The translations under genes and the position numbers were made by a program. The notes beneath the pieces were generated by a model, which had not been told where the DNA came from, ran no database searches, and saw only the letters and a program-made list of their open reading frames with translations. A DNA stretch of 64,000 bases from Lachnospiraceae bacterium (GTDB taxonomy: Bacteria; Bacillota; Clostridia; Lachnospirales; Lachnospiraceae): contig JAAVHZ010000006.1 of assembly GCA_014799465.1 (NCBI GenBank), positions 124,001 through 188,000 on the forward strand. Direction: 5' to 3'. Shown here in pieces: positions 1 to 8,480 of the stretch. Every line of letters starts with the position of its first letter. The first letter of the stretch is position 1.

Positions 1-60
1 AATATGTAGTAAAAAGAAAATAGCACTGTTCAGTAAAAAACAGAATATGTAAGTAAATAT

Positions 61-114
61 AAACTGCTTCCAAAAGTCAGATTTGAAAGTTTGACAGTTG
101 GGAGCAGTTTTTAT
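61..114 (+). terminator. Rho-independent terminator-like hairpin of an upstream gene
   Basis: aaactgcttccaa ... ttgggagcagttttta inverted repeat followed by T-rich run. Confidence 0.55.
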
Positions 115-307
115 TCCTCATTGCCTGCTTAAAATGTATTAGTAAATATGCACAGCAAAAATAATAAATAGTATTCAAAGTGCAACAAAATACATATCTG
201 ATGTATGAATACTATTGAAATTTTGGGTAAAAAATGCTAATTTAGTATTATGAGCTATTGGCTGATTAGAACAGTTTTATTAATTTTTAAATTAAGGAAG
301 GTGGATT

Positions 308-3300
308 ATGAAAAGAAGTAGTTTGCGAAGAGTCTTAACATCAGTTCTGGCTGTTATTGTTTTCTTTTCAAGTGTATTTGTTTCTGATGTGGTAAGTGGT
401 ACACAGGAAGCAGCAGCTGAGACAAACAGTAAGAATGCAGTGGAAAATGAAGGAGAGACTACTAAAACGGTTGAAAGTGGAGAAAAGGATAATGAAGATA
501 CACCGGTTCTTGTAGAGGATTCACAGGATTCCAGCGTGTATTACAATTCCAACAGCAGTATGCAGGATTTTAGGGATGAAACAATTTACTTTGTTATGAT
601 AACAAGGTTCTATGATGGAGATTCATCCAATAATGTACATTGTTGGGATGGACAGGAGATAAATGGTGATGATACTCCATGGAGAGGAGATTTTAAAGGG
701 CTTATTGAGAAACTTGATTATATTAAGGCATTAGGATTTACGGCATTATGGATTACACCTATAGTCAAGAATGCCAGTGGGTATGATTATCATGGTTATC
801 ATGCCATTAACTTTAAAGAAGTTGATCCGCGTTATGAGTCAGAAGGTTGTACATATCAGGATTTGATTAATGCTGTCCATGATAAAGGAATGAAGATTAT
901 ACAGGATGTAGTATTTAACCATACAGGCAATTGGGGTGAAGAAAATCTGTATCCTATGTTTACAAGGGATTATACAAAGAATCAGGCTGATGCTGAAGAA
1001 TGTATGATTCTTAATGAAGATATGCCGGGGCTTGAGGGATATAATGAAATTACGGCACAGGGAGACAAGTCAAAGGCAACACTTCAGTTCTTACGAAGAC
1101 TTGAAGTTATAAATACAGACGGAAATACAAATTATGATCCTTATCATATCTACCATCATGAAGGCTGGGTGGCAAGCTCTTTTGAACAGCCTATTGTACA
1201 GTATGGACATATTCATTATGCTGACTGTGTAGATTTGGACACTGAGAACCCGACAGTATATCATTATCTGGTGGATGCATACAGCCAATATATAAGAATG
1301 GGAGTTGATGCATTTCGTATAGATACCATGAAACATATATCAAGGCTTACATTTAATAAAGCATTTGTATCACAGTTGAATGATGTTTATAATGAAGTAC
1401 ATGGAACTACAGGTGTGGGTAACTTCTTCATGTTTGGTGAGGTATGTACAAGATATAGAGATGTATGGAATGACAATAAGCCTTCCATTTCATGCCCATT
1501 CTATACATGGAAAGAAACTAAAGATTATCCATGGGATGATAGTGAGTCTGCTGAGGCAATAGCAACTAATGGAGCTTCAGCAAAACAGCATTATTTAGAT
1601 AATGCAAGTAATAAGGATTCACAGCCTAAAAGTAAGAATGTATTTTTGGAAGGAAACGATTATCATACTCCTGATTACAGTCAGGCTTCAGGAATGAATG
1701 TAATAGATTTTCCTATGCATTGGGCTTTTAGCAATGCAAGGGAAGCTTATCAACAGGCAAGGCAGGAAGACGACTATTATAATGATTCTTCATTCAACAT
1801 AACATATGTGGATTCGCATGATTATGGACCGGATAGTATGCAAAAAGTCAGATATAATGGTACTACAGAGAATTGGGCAGAAAACCTTAACCTTATGTTT
1901 ACTTTCAGAGGTATACCTTGTATCTATTATGGCAGTGAAGTAGAATTTAAAAAGGGCTGTCTTATTGATGAGGGAGCAACGATTCCATTGGAAAATTCAG
2001 GAAGGGCATATTTCGGAGATTATATTGAAGGCAGTGTCGATGTGGTAGATTTTGCAAGATACACAAATGCTACAGGTAAAATGGCAGAAACACTGAATCA
2101 TCCATTGTCATTACATATACAGAGATTGAACAGACTGCGTGCTGCAATACCGGCACTTAGAAAAGGTCAGTATTCTACTGAAGGATGTAATGGTGAGTTT
2201 GCTTATAAGAGACGTTATACAGATTCTACAACCGATAGTTTTGCACTTATAGCATTATCAAGCAATGCAACATTTTCCGGAATTCCTAATGGAAAATATA
2301 CAGATGCTATTTCGGGTGATGTACAGAACGTAACAAATGGTTCGCTGTCTACAAAGGAAATGAAGGGACAGGGAGACTTAAGGGTATATGTTCTTGATAC
2401 AGAATTGACAAAGGCTCCGGGAATGATAGATGGATTCAGTGATTTTATGTCCGGTGGAAAAGAAGTAGTTATAAATGTAGTTAAACCAACAGGAATATCT
2501 TTGGATAAAACGTCTGCCAGTCTTGATTTAGGTGAAACAGCTAAATTCACAGCAACGGTAACACCTGCAGATGCTACGAATAAATCGGTTACATGGAAAT
2601 CAAGTGATACAACAGTAGCAACTGTAGAAGGAAACGGAGAGGTTACAGCAAGAGGTGAAGGTACAGCTACAATATATGCAGCTACAAGTAATGCAACATC
2701 TTCAGATTATGATAATAATTCAGGTCTTGTGGCAAAGGCAACAGTAACAGTAAAGGCATCAGGAGTAAGGGTAACATCCTTAAACCTCAGTAAGACTTCT
2801 GTTACATTAGATGGAGGAGAAGCAGTAACAATAACAACAACAATACTTCCTCCGAATGCAAGCCCGAAATACACTGTACTCACATGGAAATCAAGTGATA
2901 CATCAGTGGCAAAAGTTAGCAGTACAGGTGTTATAACAGGTGTTAAAAAAGGTACGGCGACTGTTACAGCCACTACTATGGATGGGGTATCTGCTAAGGT
3001 AGAGGTAGAAGTAAAGGGGACCGTAATCTATGGAAATGCCATTTATTTTGAAAAACCGTCAGACTGGGGTAATAAAATTAATATGTACATGTGGTCAAAT
3101 GATCCTAAATGGGAAAATGCTGCATGGCCCGGAGTTGAAATGTCTCTTATAGATGAAGAAAAAGGAATATATGGTATTGAGTGGCCGGAAGGAAAGAGCG
3201 GTGTTAATGTAGTATTTAATGATGGTGGCAGTAATAAGACAAATGATTTAGAGAATGCTAAAATGAACGGGTATTATAATAAAGATGGTTTTGTAAGGGA

Positions 3301-4405
3301 AGAGCCGACTATAGAGCAACCGAGTGAGGATCCGATGACATCAAGTGAGAATCCGACGACATCAAGCGAGAATCCGACGACATCAAGCGAGAATACGACA
3401 ACATCAAGAGAGGATATAACGACATCAAGCGAGAATATAACAACATCAGGTGAAGATCCGACGACATCAAGCGAGAATACGACAACATCAAGAGAGGATA
3501 TAACGACATCAAGCGAAAATACGACAACATCAAGTGAGGATATAACGACATCAAGCGAGAATACAACATCAAGAGAGGATATAACGACATCAAGCGAGAA
3601 TACAACAACATCAAGAGAGGATATAACGACATCAAGCGAGAATACAACATCAAGAGAGGATATAACGACATCAAGCGAGAATACAACATCAAGTGAGGAT
3701 ATAACGACATCAAGCGAGAATACAACGACATCAAGAGAGGATATAACGACATCAAGCGAGAATACAACGACATCAAGAGAGGATTCGACAACATCAAAAG
3801 AAGACCCAACTGAGCCACCTGTAAATCCTGTTAAGGATTTAAAGATAAAATCATTTACGGTCAGTGTTGCAAGTGGAATGCTTGAAAAAGGAAAATCAGT
3901 AAAATTAAAAGCATCTGTCCAGAATGCACAGGGAACGGCAAAATACAGATTTACGGTTAAGAGGAATAATACAGCAACAATGATTAAAAATTATTCAACA
4001 AGGTCATATGTGAACTGGAAACCTTCAAAATCCGGTAAATATACACTTACGGTATATGTGAAGGATGATTATAGGGTAGTTAAAAAGAGTATTTCAAACT
4101 TTACTGTAAATGATAAATTGAAGATTTCGAGTTTTAAAGCCAATGTAGGCAGCAAGAAAGCACGTGTAGGAAAGAAGATTAAGTTGACAGCAAAAGCGGC
4201 AGGCGGTACAAAGAAATATATGTATAAGTACTCATATAAGCTTGGAAAGACAGCTAAGACTATATCAGGATACAATAAAAAATCCAGTGTGAACTGGACG
4301 CCTAAAAAAGCCGGAACATATGAACTGAGGGTATATGTAAAAGATGCAAAAACCGGTAAAGTTGTAAAGAAGACTATAAAGAAATATGTAGTAAAAGGGA
4401 AATAA
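308..4405 (+). CDS. Secreted/cell-surface GH13 alpha-amylase with Big2-type Ig domains, CBM26-like starch-binding module, Ser/Thr-rich repeat linker and C-terminal beta domains
   Basis: Signal peptide; GH13 motifs (DVVFNHTG, GVDAFRIDTMKH, FMFGEV, YVDSHD); Big2 repeats (TSASLDLGETAKFTATVTPADATNKSVTWKSSD); starch-binding-like NAIYFEKPSDWGNKINMYMWSNDP. Confidence 0.93.
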   Translation: MKRSSLRRVLTSVLAVIVFFSSVFVSDVVSGTQEAAAETNSKNAVENEGETTKTVESGEKDNEDTPVLVEDSQDSSVYYNSNSSMQDFRDETIYFVMITRFYDGDSSNNVHCWDGQEINGDDTPWRGDFKGLIEKLDYIKALGFTALWITPIVKNASGYDYHGYHAINFKEVDPRYESEGCTYQDLINAVHDKGMKIIQDVVFNHTGNWGEENLYPMFTRDYTKNQADAEECMILNEDMPGLEGYNEITAQGDKSKATLQFLRRLEVINTDGNTNYDPYHIYHHEGWVASSFEQPIVQYGHIHYADCVDLDTENPTVYHYLVDAYSQYIRMGVDAFRIDTMKHISRLTFNKAFVSQLNDVYNEVHGTTGVGNFFMFGEVCTRYRDVWNDNKPSISCPFYTWKETKDYPWDDSESAEAIATNGASAKQHYLDNASNKDSQPKSKNVFLEGNDYHTPDYSQASGMNVIDFPMHWAFSNAREAYQQARQEDDYYNDSSFNITYVDSHDYGPDSMQKVRYNGTTENWAENLNLMFTFRGIPCIYYGSEVEFKKGCLIDEGATIPLENSGRAYFGDYIEGSVDVVDFARYTNATGKMAETLNHPLSLHIQRLNRLRAAIPALRKGQYSTEGCNGEFAYKRRYTDSTTDSFALIALSSNATFSGIPNGKYTDAISGDVQNVTNGSLSTKEMKGQGDLRVYVLDTELTKAPGMIDGFSDFMSGGKEVVINVVKPTGISLDKTSASLDLGETAKFTATVTPADATNKSVTWKSSDTTVATVEGNGEVTARGEGTATIYAATSNATSSDYDNNSGLVAKATVTVKASGVRVTSLNLSKTSVTLDGGEAVTITTTILPPNASPKYTVLTWKSSDTSVAKVSSTGVITGVKKGTATVTATTMDGVSAKVEVEVKGTVIYGNAIYFEKPSDWGNKINMYMWSNDPKWENAAWPGVEMSLIDEEKGIYGIEWPEGKSGVNVVFNDGGSNKTNDLENAKMNGYYNKDGFVREEPTIEQPSEDPMTSSENPTTSSENPTTSSENTTTSREDITTSSENITTSGEDPTTSSENTTTSREDITTSSENTTTSSEDITTSSENTTSREDITTSSENTTTSREDITTSSENTTSREDITTSSENTTSSEDITTSSENTTTSREDITTSSENTTTSREDSTTSKEDPTEPPVNPVKDLKIKSFTVSVASGMLEKGKSVKLKASVQNAQGTAKYRFTVKRNNTATMIKNYSTRSYVNWKPSKSGKYTLTVYVKDDYRVVKKSISNFTVNDKLKISSFKANVGSKKARVGKKIKLTAKAAGGTKKYMYKYSYKLGKTAKTISGYNKKSSVNWTPKKAGTYELRVYVKDAKTGKVVKKTIKKYVVKGK
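3322..3807 (+). repeat. In-frame tandem repeat coding (TTSSEN/TTSREDI)n Ser/Thr linker in the amylase
   Basis: Repeated acatcaagcgagaatacaacatcaagagaggatataacg units. Confidence 0.95.
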
Positions 4406-4407
4406 AT

Positions 4408-4824
4408 ATGAACTTCCCCAAAAGTCAGGGAAGTGAAAAAAGCGGAGTGGCATTAAAAGATAGCTTGAGAATGCTTTTTTCCAGTGCGCATATGATAGCG
4501 GTTTTCGCACAGGGAGAAATAAAGCTGGAGGGCGAAACAATTTTGGATAATGCCTTGACTGTGGTGCAGCTGATTCAGACCGGAGAAGTGGTGTCAGGAG
4601 CACCATTTTCCGCTATTTTTGCAGATGGCGTTATTGGTGGAATGGTAGGGGTGGGATGTCTGGCGAAGAGCGCTTTAACGGTGACTGTGCGTACGCTTGG
4701 GATTGAGATTCCAACTTCCGGGCTTCTATCTGATTTTGTGAGCGGAGTATTTTTAAAAGAAGATGAAGATACAGAGAATTCACTGAAAATTGTGCAAAAA
4801 TATATTGAACAGTATGGGTATTAG
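4408..4824 (+). CDS. Hypothetical protein (hydrophobic central segment)
   Basis: 138-aa ORF starting 2 nt after the amylase stop; no recognised family; weak ribosome binding site. Confidence 0.5.
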   Translation: MNFPKSQGSEKSGVALKDSLRMLFSSAHMIAVFAQGEIKLEGETILDNALTVVQLIQTGEVVSGAPFSAIFADGVIGGMVGVGCLAKSALTVTVRTLGIEIPTSGLLSDFVSGVFLKEDEDTENSLKIVQKYIEQYGY

Positions 4825-4837
4825 GAGAGGAAAATAT

Positions 4838-5335
4838 ATGAAAATTAGCAGATGGAAAATGATATGGGGACTAAAGGAAGAGCTATTTAACGTTTTTACG
4901 TTTTATTTGGTGATGGCTGCAGGAATTATATTCCTTTCTATAGAGCATTTTAGTAGAAATTCAATTATTTTTGTGAGCGTGGCTGAGGGGACAATGGTTT
5001 TCTTATATGTAACAGGCTTATTTGGGTATATAATAGATATTATATTAAAAAATATAGGAGAAACTGGCTGGATTCCGGAGAAAAACATTAAATACGTAAG
5101 TGATATTCCGGGCTCTTGCTGGCGTATTTTAGGTTGTGAAATAAAGGTGTTTGAAGAGGGGAAAAAAACTAAAAATTTGAAAGTTTATAAAAAATTAGCG
5201 CCCTGGCCGGAAGGTGTCATAAGCCAGTATAAAATCTATTACCTGAGAATTTGTAAGGCGGTAGTTGGCTGGGAAGTGGTAAGGGGTGAGAAAAAGAAAA
5301 TCAATTTAAGCAGGAAACCGAGAAAGAGTAAGTAG
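4838..5335 (+). CDS. Hypothetical membrane protein
   Basis: ATG 4838 preceded by ggagagg; two predicted TM segments. Confidence 0.55.
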   Translation: MKISRWKMIWGLKEELFNVFTFYLVMAAGIIFLSIEHFSRNSIIFVSVAEGTMVFLYVTGLFGYIIDIILKNIGETGWIPEKNIKYVSDIPGSCWRILGCEIKVFEEGKKTKNLKVYKKLAPWPEGVISQYKIYYLRICKAVVGWEVVRGEKKKINLSRKPRKSK

Positions 5336-5407
5336 GAGTTGACGATTTAGTGTACCGTATCATTGACTTCTGGTAAAACTGCGTAGGATATTCGCTCGTA
5401 TGCAAGG

Positions 5408-5496
5408 TGGATTTTAGATGGCGTAGTGGTGGCGCTTATCATAAGGAGGGACCCGCCTGCTGGAGCGGGCCTTATGATGTACAGTTGGAAAATCCA
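5408..5496. other. Nested inverted-repeat element (structured RNA or mobile-element remnant)
   Basis: TGGATTTT/AAAATCCA, ATCATAAGG/CCTTATGAT and CCCGC/GCGGG arms nest around an 8-nt loop. Confidence 0.6.
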
Positions 5497-5585
5497 ACGT
5501 AGAAGATAGACAGATGGTAAGCAAATTCCAATATATTATCAGATTTGAATACCTGATTTGGGGGAAGTTTTTATCATAAAATATT

Positions 5586-6305
5586 TTAAACTGCGTCCAG
5601 CATTTTCTGAATTTCTTCCTTGCATTTTGAACCAAGAGATTTCTGTTCCTCTTTTGAAAGTTCAGAAGTGTATATAGGTTTTCCGAATTCTATGGTTACA
5701 TCAGAACTCTTTATTTTAGGAAACTGCTTTTCAAACACTGAAGATGTGTTGGTAAAAGCAACCGGTATAATAGGACATCCGCTTTTTTGTGCCATCTTCA
5801 TACTGCCTTCTTTGAATGAAGTCATTTTTCCATCTTTTGAGCGTGTACCTTCCGGGAATATGAACATTGATATTCCGGAATTTATTTTATCAATTCCTTT
5901 AAGAATGGTTTTAAGTCCCTGTCTTGGATTATCCCTGTCAATAAACACACAGTTTATAAGGTACATCCATATACGCAGGAAAGGAAATTTAATCATTTCC
6001 TTTTTGGATACATATCCTGTAGGATATGGAATAACAGAGCCGGATATAACAATGTCAAAATAACTGTTGTGGTTGCCCACATAAAGGACAGGTGTGTCTT
6101 TTATAATATTTTCAAAGCCTTTAACCGTTATATGTGTACCTGATATAAAAAGAACTATTTTAAAGGCAATCCGAACTATAAAATAACTTGTTCTATTGCG
6201 TATATTCATATTGATTTTTCCGATTATCCATTCAAACAGAAATACCGGAATACTTAGGATAAAAAAAACAATTAGAAATGTCATTACAAGTGTTATACGT
6301 AACAT
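5586..6305 (-). CDS. plsC: 1-acyl-sn-glycerol-3-phosphate acyltransferase (PlsC family)
   Basis: NHNSYFDI (HX4D-like variant), FPEGTRSKDGKMTSFKEG, GCPIIPVAF motifs. Confidence 0.88.
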   Translation of the reverse strand: MLRITLVMTFLIVFFILSIPVFLFEWIIGKINMNIRNRTSYFIVRIAFKIVLFISGTHITVKGFENIIKDTPVLYVGNHNSYFDIVISGSVIPYPTGYVSKKEMIKFPFLRIWMYLINCVFIDRDNPRQGLKTILKGIDKINSGISMFIFPEGTRSKDGKMTSFKEGSMKMAQKSGCPIIPVAFTNTSSVFEKQFPKIKSSDVTIEFGKPIYTSELSKEEQKSLGSKCKEEIQKMLDAV

Positions 6306-6362
6306 ATTTACCTCCGTACTTTAAAATTTTTCCTTTTGGGAATATAATCCTACCTTACCAAA

Positions 6363-6881
6363 TTATACATAAAATTTTGCATTATTACAAGCATAACGTA
6401 TATGCCATGGTTCATATGCATAACCTTTATTATTATTTTTTGGATAACTAAGAATAAAACCAAACTGGTAAGCATATTTATGCAACCACATTCCTTCTTT
6501 TGTGTCTGCAAATTCTTCCGTCAGTTCGAAGTCAATATCGGAACAGGATAAATCAATGGCAAGCCCGGTCTGATGTTCACTGTATCCGGGATAGGCAATA
6601 TATTTTTCAGTGTGTTCCCTGCCTTTTTGTAAAAGACTGTTATTATATATTTCCTGTTGCCTGTGGTATGGGCGGAATGCTGAAATGCCATATAATTTAA
6701 TTCCGTCTTCAAGTGCGGCAAGGTGCATGATTTCCAATGGCTTATTGGCTATAGCACATATACACCTTTTTAAATCATACATATCTGCCCTAAATGGTAT
6801 GCTGCAAAGAACAAGGTCTGCGGGATAGTACGCAGGAGGAAGAGGATGGTTTTTGTCAACTAAATAATGAGGACAATACAT
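6363..6881 (-). CDS. D-alanyl-D-alanine carboxypeptidase, VanY/M15B family
   Basis: SAFRPYHRQQEIY, YPGYSEHQTGLAIDLS, EPWHIRY metal-site motifs. Confidence 0.88.
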   Translation of the reverse strand: MYCPHYLVDKNHPLPPAYYPADLVLCSIPFRADMYDLKRCICAIANKPLEIMHLAALEDGIKLYGISAFRPYHRQQEIYNNSLLQKGREHTEKYIAYPGYSEHQTGLAIDLSCSDIDFELTEEFADTKEGMWLHKYAYQFGFILSYPKNNNKGYAYEPWHIRYACNNAKFYV

Positions 6882-6964
6882 TTATTGTACTCCATATACA
6901 GTATTACAAATAGATTATGCAATATATATAGATTGGTGAATGATTTTTTATAGATTATTTACTA

Positions 6965-7021
6965 TTGACAAATATTCTATTATTATGTAACATAACACTG
7001 TTATTTTAATAACAGTGTTAT
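6965..7021 (+). promoter_or_regulatory. Promoter with overlapping TetR-family operator
   Basis: TTGACA-17 bp-TAACAT; perfect 14-bp arms ATAACACTGTTATT-TT-AATAACAGTGTTAT at 6992-7021. Confidence 0.75.
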
Positions 7022-7022
7022 T

Positions 7023-7661
7023 TTGCGTACGGAGGGAAAGACTTTGAAGAATGATAAAGAGACAAGAGAAAGACTTTTAATCAGTGCGAAACAGGAGTTT
7101 TTGGAAAATGGGTATATGCGGGCATCTTTGCGGAACATATGTAAAAATGCAGGCGTCACAACAGGAGCATTATACTTTTTCTTTCAGGATAAAGAAGATT
7201 TATTTGCAAGTCTTGTGCAGGAACCATTAGATAAGGTATATAAGAGCATGAACCAACACTATCAGGAGGAAAAGGGACAGGGAGTGAAAATACTTGGAAA
7301 TATTGAAGATTTTCGGAATGATATATTGGAGGCAAAACAGATTATTAATTTTATGTACCGGTATTATGATGAGTTTCAACTTCTTATAGTGAAATCACAA
7401 GGTTCACGCTTTGAAAATTGTGTGGATTGGTTTGTGGAAATATCAGAAAAGCACTATCGGGGACTTGCAGATGAAATATCAGAACAGATGAATTTGGAAA
7501 GGCTGGATGATTACTTAATTCATTGGCTTTCTCATATGCAGATAGATATGTTTGTTTATTTGCTTACCCATGAAAGGTCTGTGGAAAATGCACAGAAGTA
7601 TATTGAGCCTATTATGAAGTACATTTTATCAGGGTGGATGGGATTGTTTTCAAATAAGTAG
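7023..7661 (+). CDS. TetR/AcrR family transcriptional regulator
   Basis: N-terminal HTH (RERLLISAKQEFLENGYMRASLRNICKNAGVTTGALYFFFQDKEDLF). Confidence 0.92.
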   Translation: MRTEGKTLKNDKETRERLLISAKQEFLENGYMRASLRNICKNAGVTTGALYFFFQDKEDLFASLVQEPLDKVYKSMNQHYQEEKGQGVKILGNIEDFRNDILEAKQIINFMYRYYDEFQLLIVKSQGSRFENCVDWFVEISEKHYRGLADEISEQMNLERLDDYLIHWLSHMQIDMFVYLLTHERSVENAQKYIEPIMKYILSGWMGLFSNK

Positions 7662-7727
7662 CCCAAAAGATATATTATACTGCTGTGGGTCATAAAGCTG
7701 GTTGTGGCAGAGAAATATACCATAAAG

Positions 7728-7740
7728 ATAACAGTGTTAT
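7728..7740 (+). promoter_or_regulatory. Third copy of the TetR operator unit upstream of the ABC genes
   Basis: ATAACAGTGTTAT, identical to the 7009-7021 half of the regulator operator. Confidence 0.65.
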
Positions 7741-7775
7741 GTACTAGGAAATATTATTAATTAAAGGAGGATGAC

Positions 7776-8480
7776 ATGATGTACCTCGAAGTAAAGGACA
7801 TGAAAAAAAGCTATGGAAAAGCAGGAAGTTATATAGAGGTGCTTAAGGGAATTTCAACTGGTTTGAAACAGGGACAGATGTGTGTCATACAGGGAACCAG
7901 CGGTTCCGGAAAGTCTACATTTCTGAATTGTATAGGAGGGCTGGATACATTGGATTCCGGTTCTATAAAGGTGGATGGAAAAGAGATTGCAGGATTGAAG
8001 CAGGAGGAACTTTCAGAGTATCGGAGAGAGAATCTTGGATTTATTTTTCAATTTTACAATTTGGTGCCGAATCTGACTGTCATGGAAAATATTCAGGTAT
8101 GTGAGTATCTTTCAAAACAGCCGCTGGATATGGAAGAACTTTTGGAAACGTTAGGATTAAAGGAACATCAGAATAAATTTCCAGCACAGCTTTCAGGAGG
8201 GCAGCAGCAGCGGTGTGCCATTGCCAGGGCACTGATTAAAAATCCTAAGCTTTTGCTTCTGGATGAGCCAACGGGAGCATTAGACTCTAAAACCTCAAGG
8301 GATATATTGATTTTATTGGAGAAAATTAATGAAAAATATGGAACTACAATGCTTTTGGTGACTCACAATAATTCTATTAAAAATATGGTACATAAAGTGA
8401 TTATTATTAAAGACGGGGAGATTAGTAAGGAGTATGAAAATGCAGACAGGATTCCGGCAGCAGAATTGGAGGATTTGTAA
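7776..8480 (+). CDS. ABC transporter ATP-binding protein (MacB/LolD type)
   Basis: Walker A GTSGSGKST, LSGGQQQR signature, LLLLDEPTGALD. Confidence 0.95.
   Translation: MMYLEVKDMKKSYGKAGSYIEVLKGISTGLKQGQMCVIQGTSGSGKSTFLNCIGGLDTLDSGSIKVDGKEIAGLKQEELSEYRRENLGFIFQFYNLVPNLTVMENIQVCEYLSKQPLDMEELLETLGLKEHQNKFPAQLSGGQQQRCAIARALIKNPKLLLLDEPTGALDSKTSRDILILLEKINEKYGTTMLLVTHNNSIKNMVHKVIIIKDGEISKEYENADRIPAAELEDL

Noticed and set aside
3309-3818. Minus-strand 169-aa ORF (MSLYSRLMSLYPLLM repeats)
   Set aside because: Antisense reading of the amylase repeat; periodic low complexity, not a gene. The repeats are also coding and not CRISPR-like (no unique spacers).
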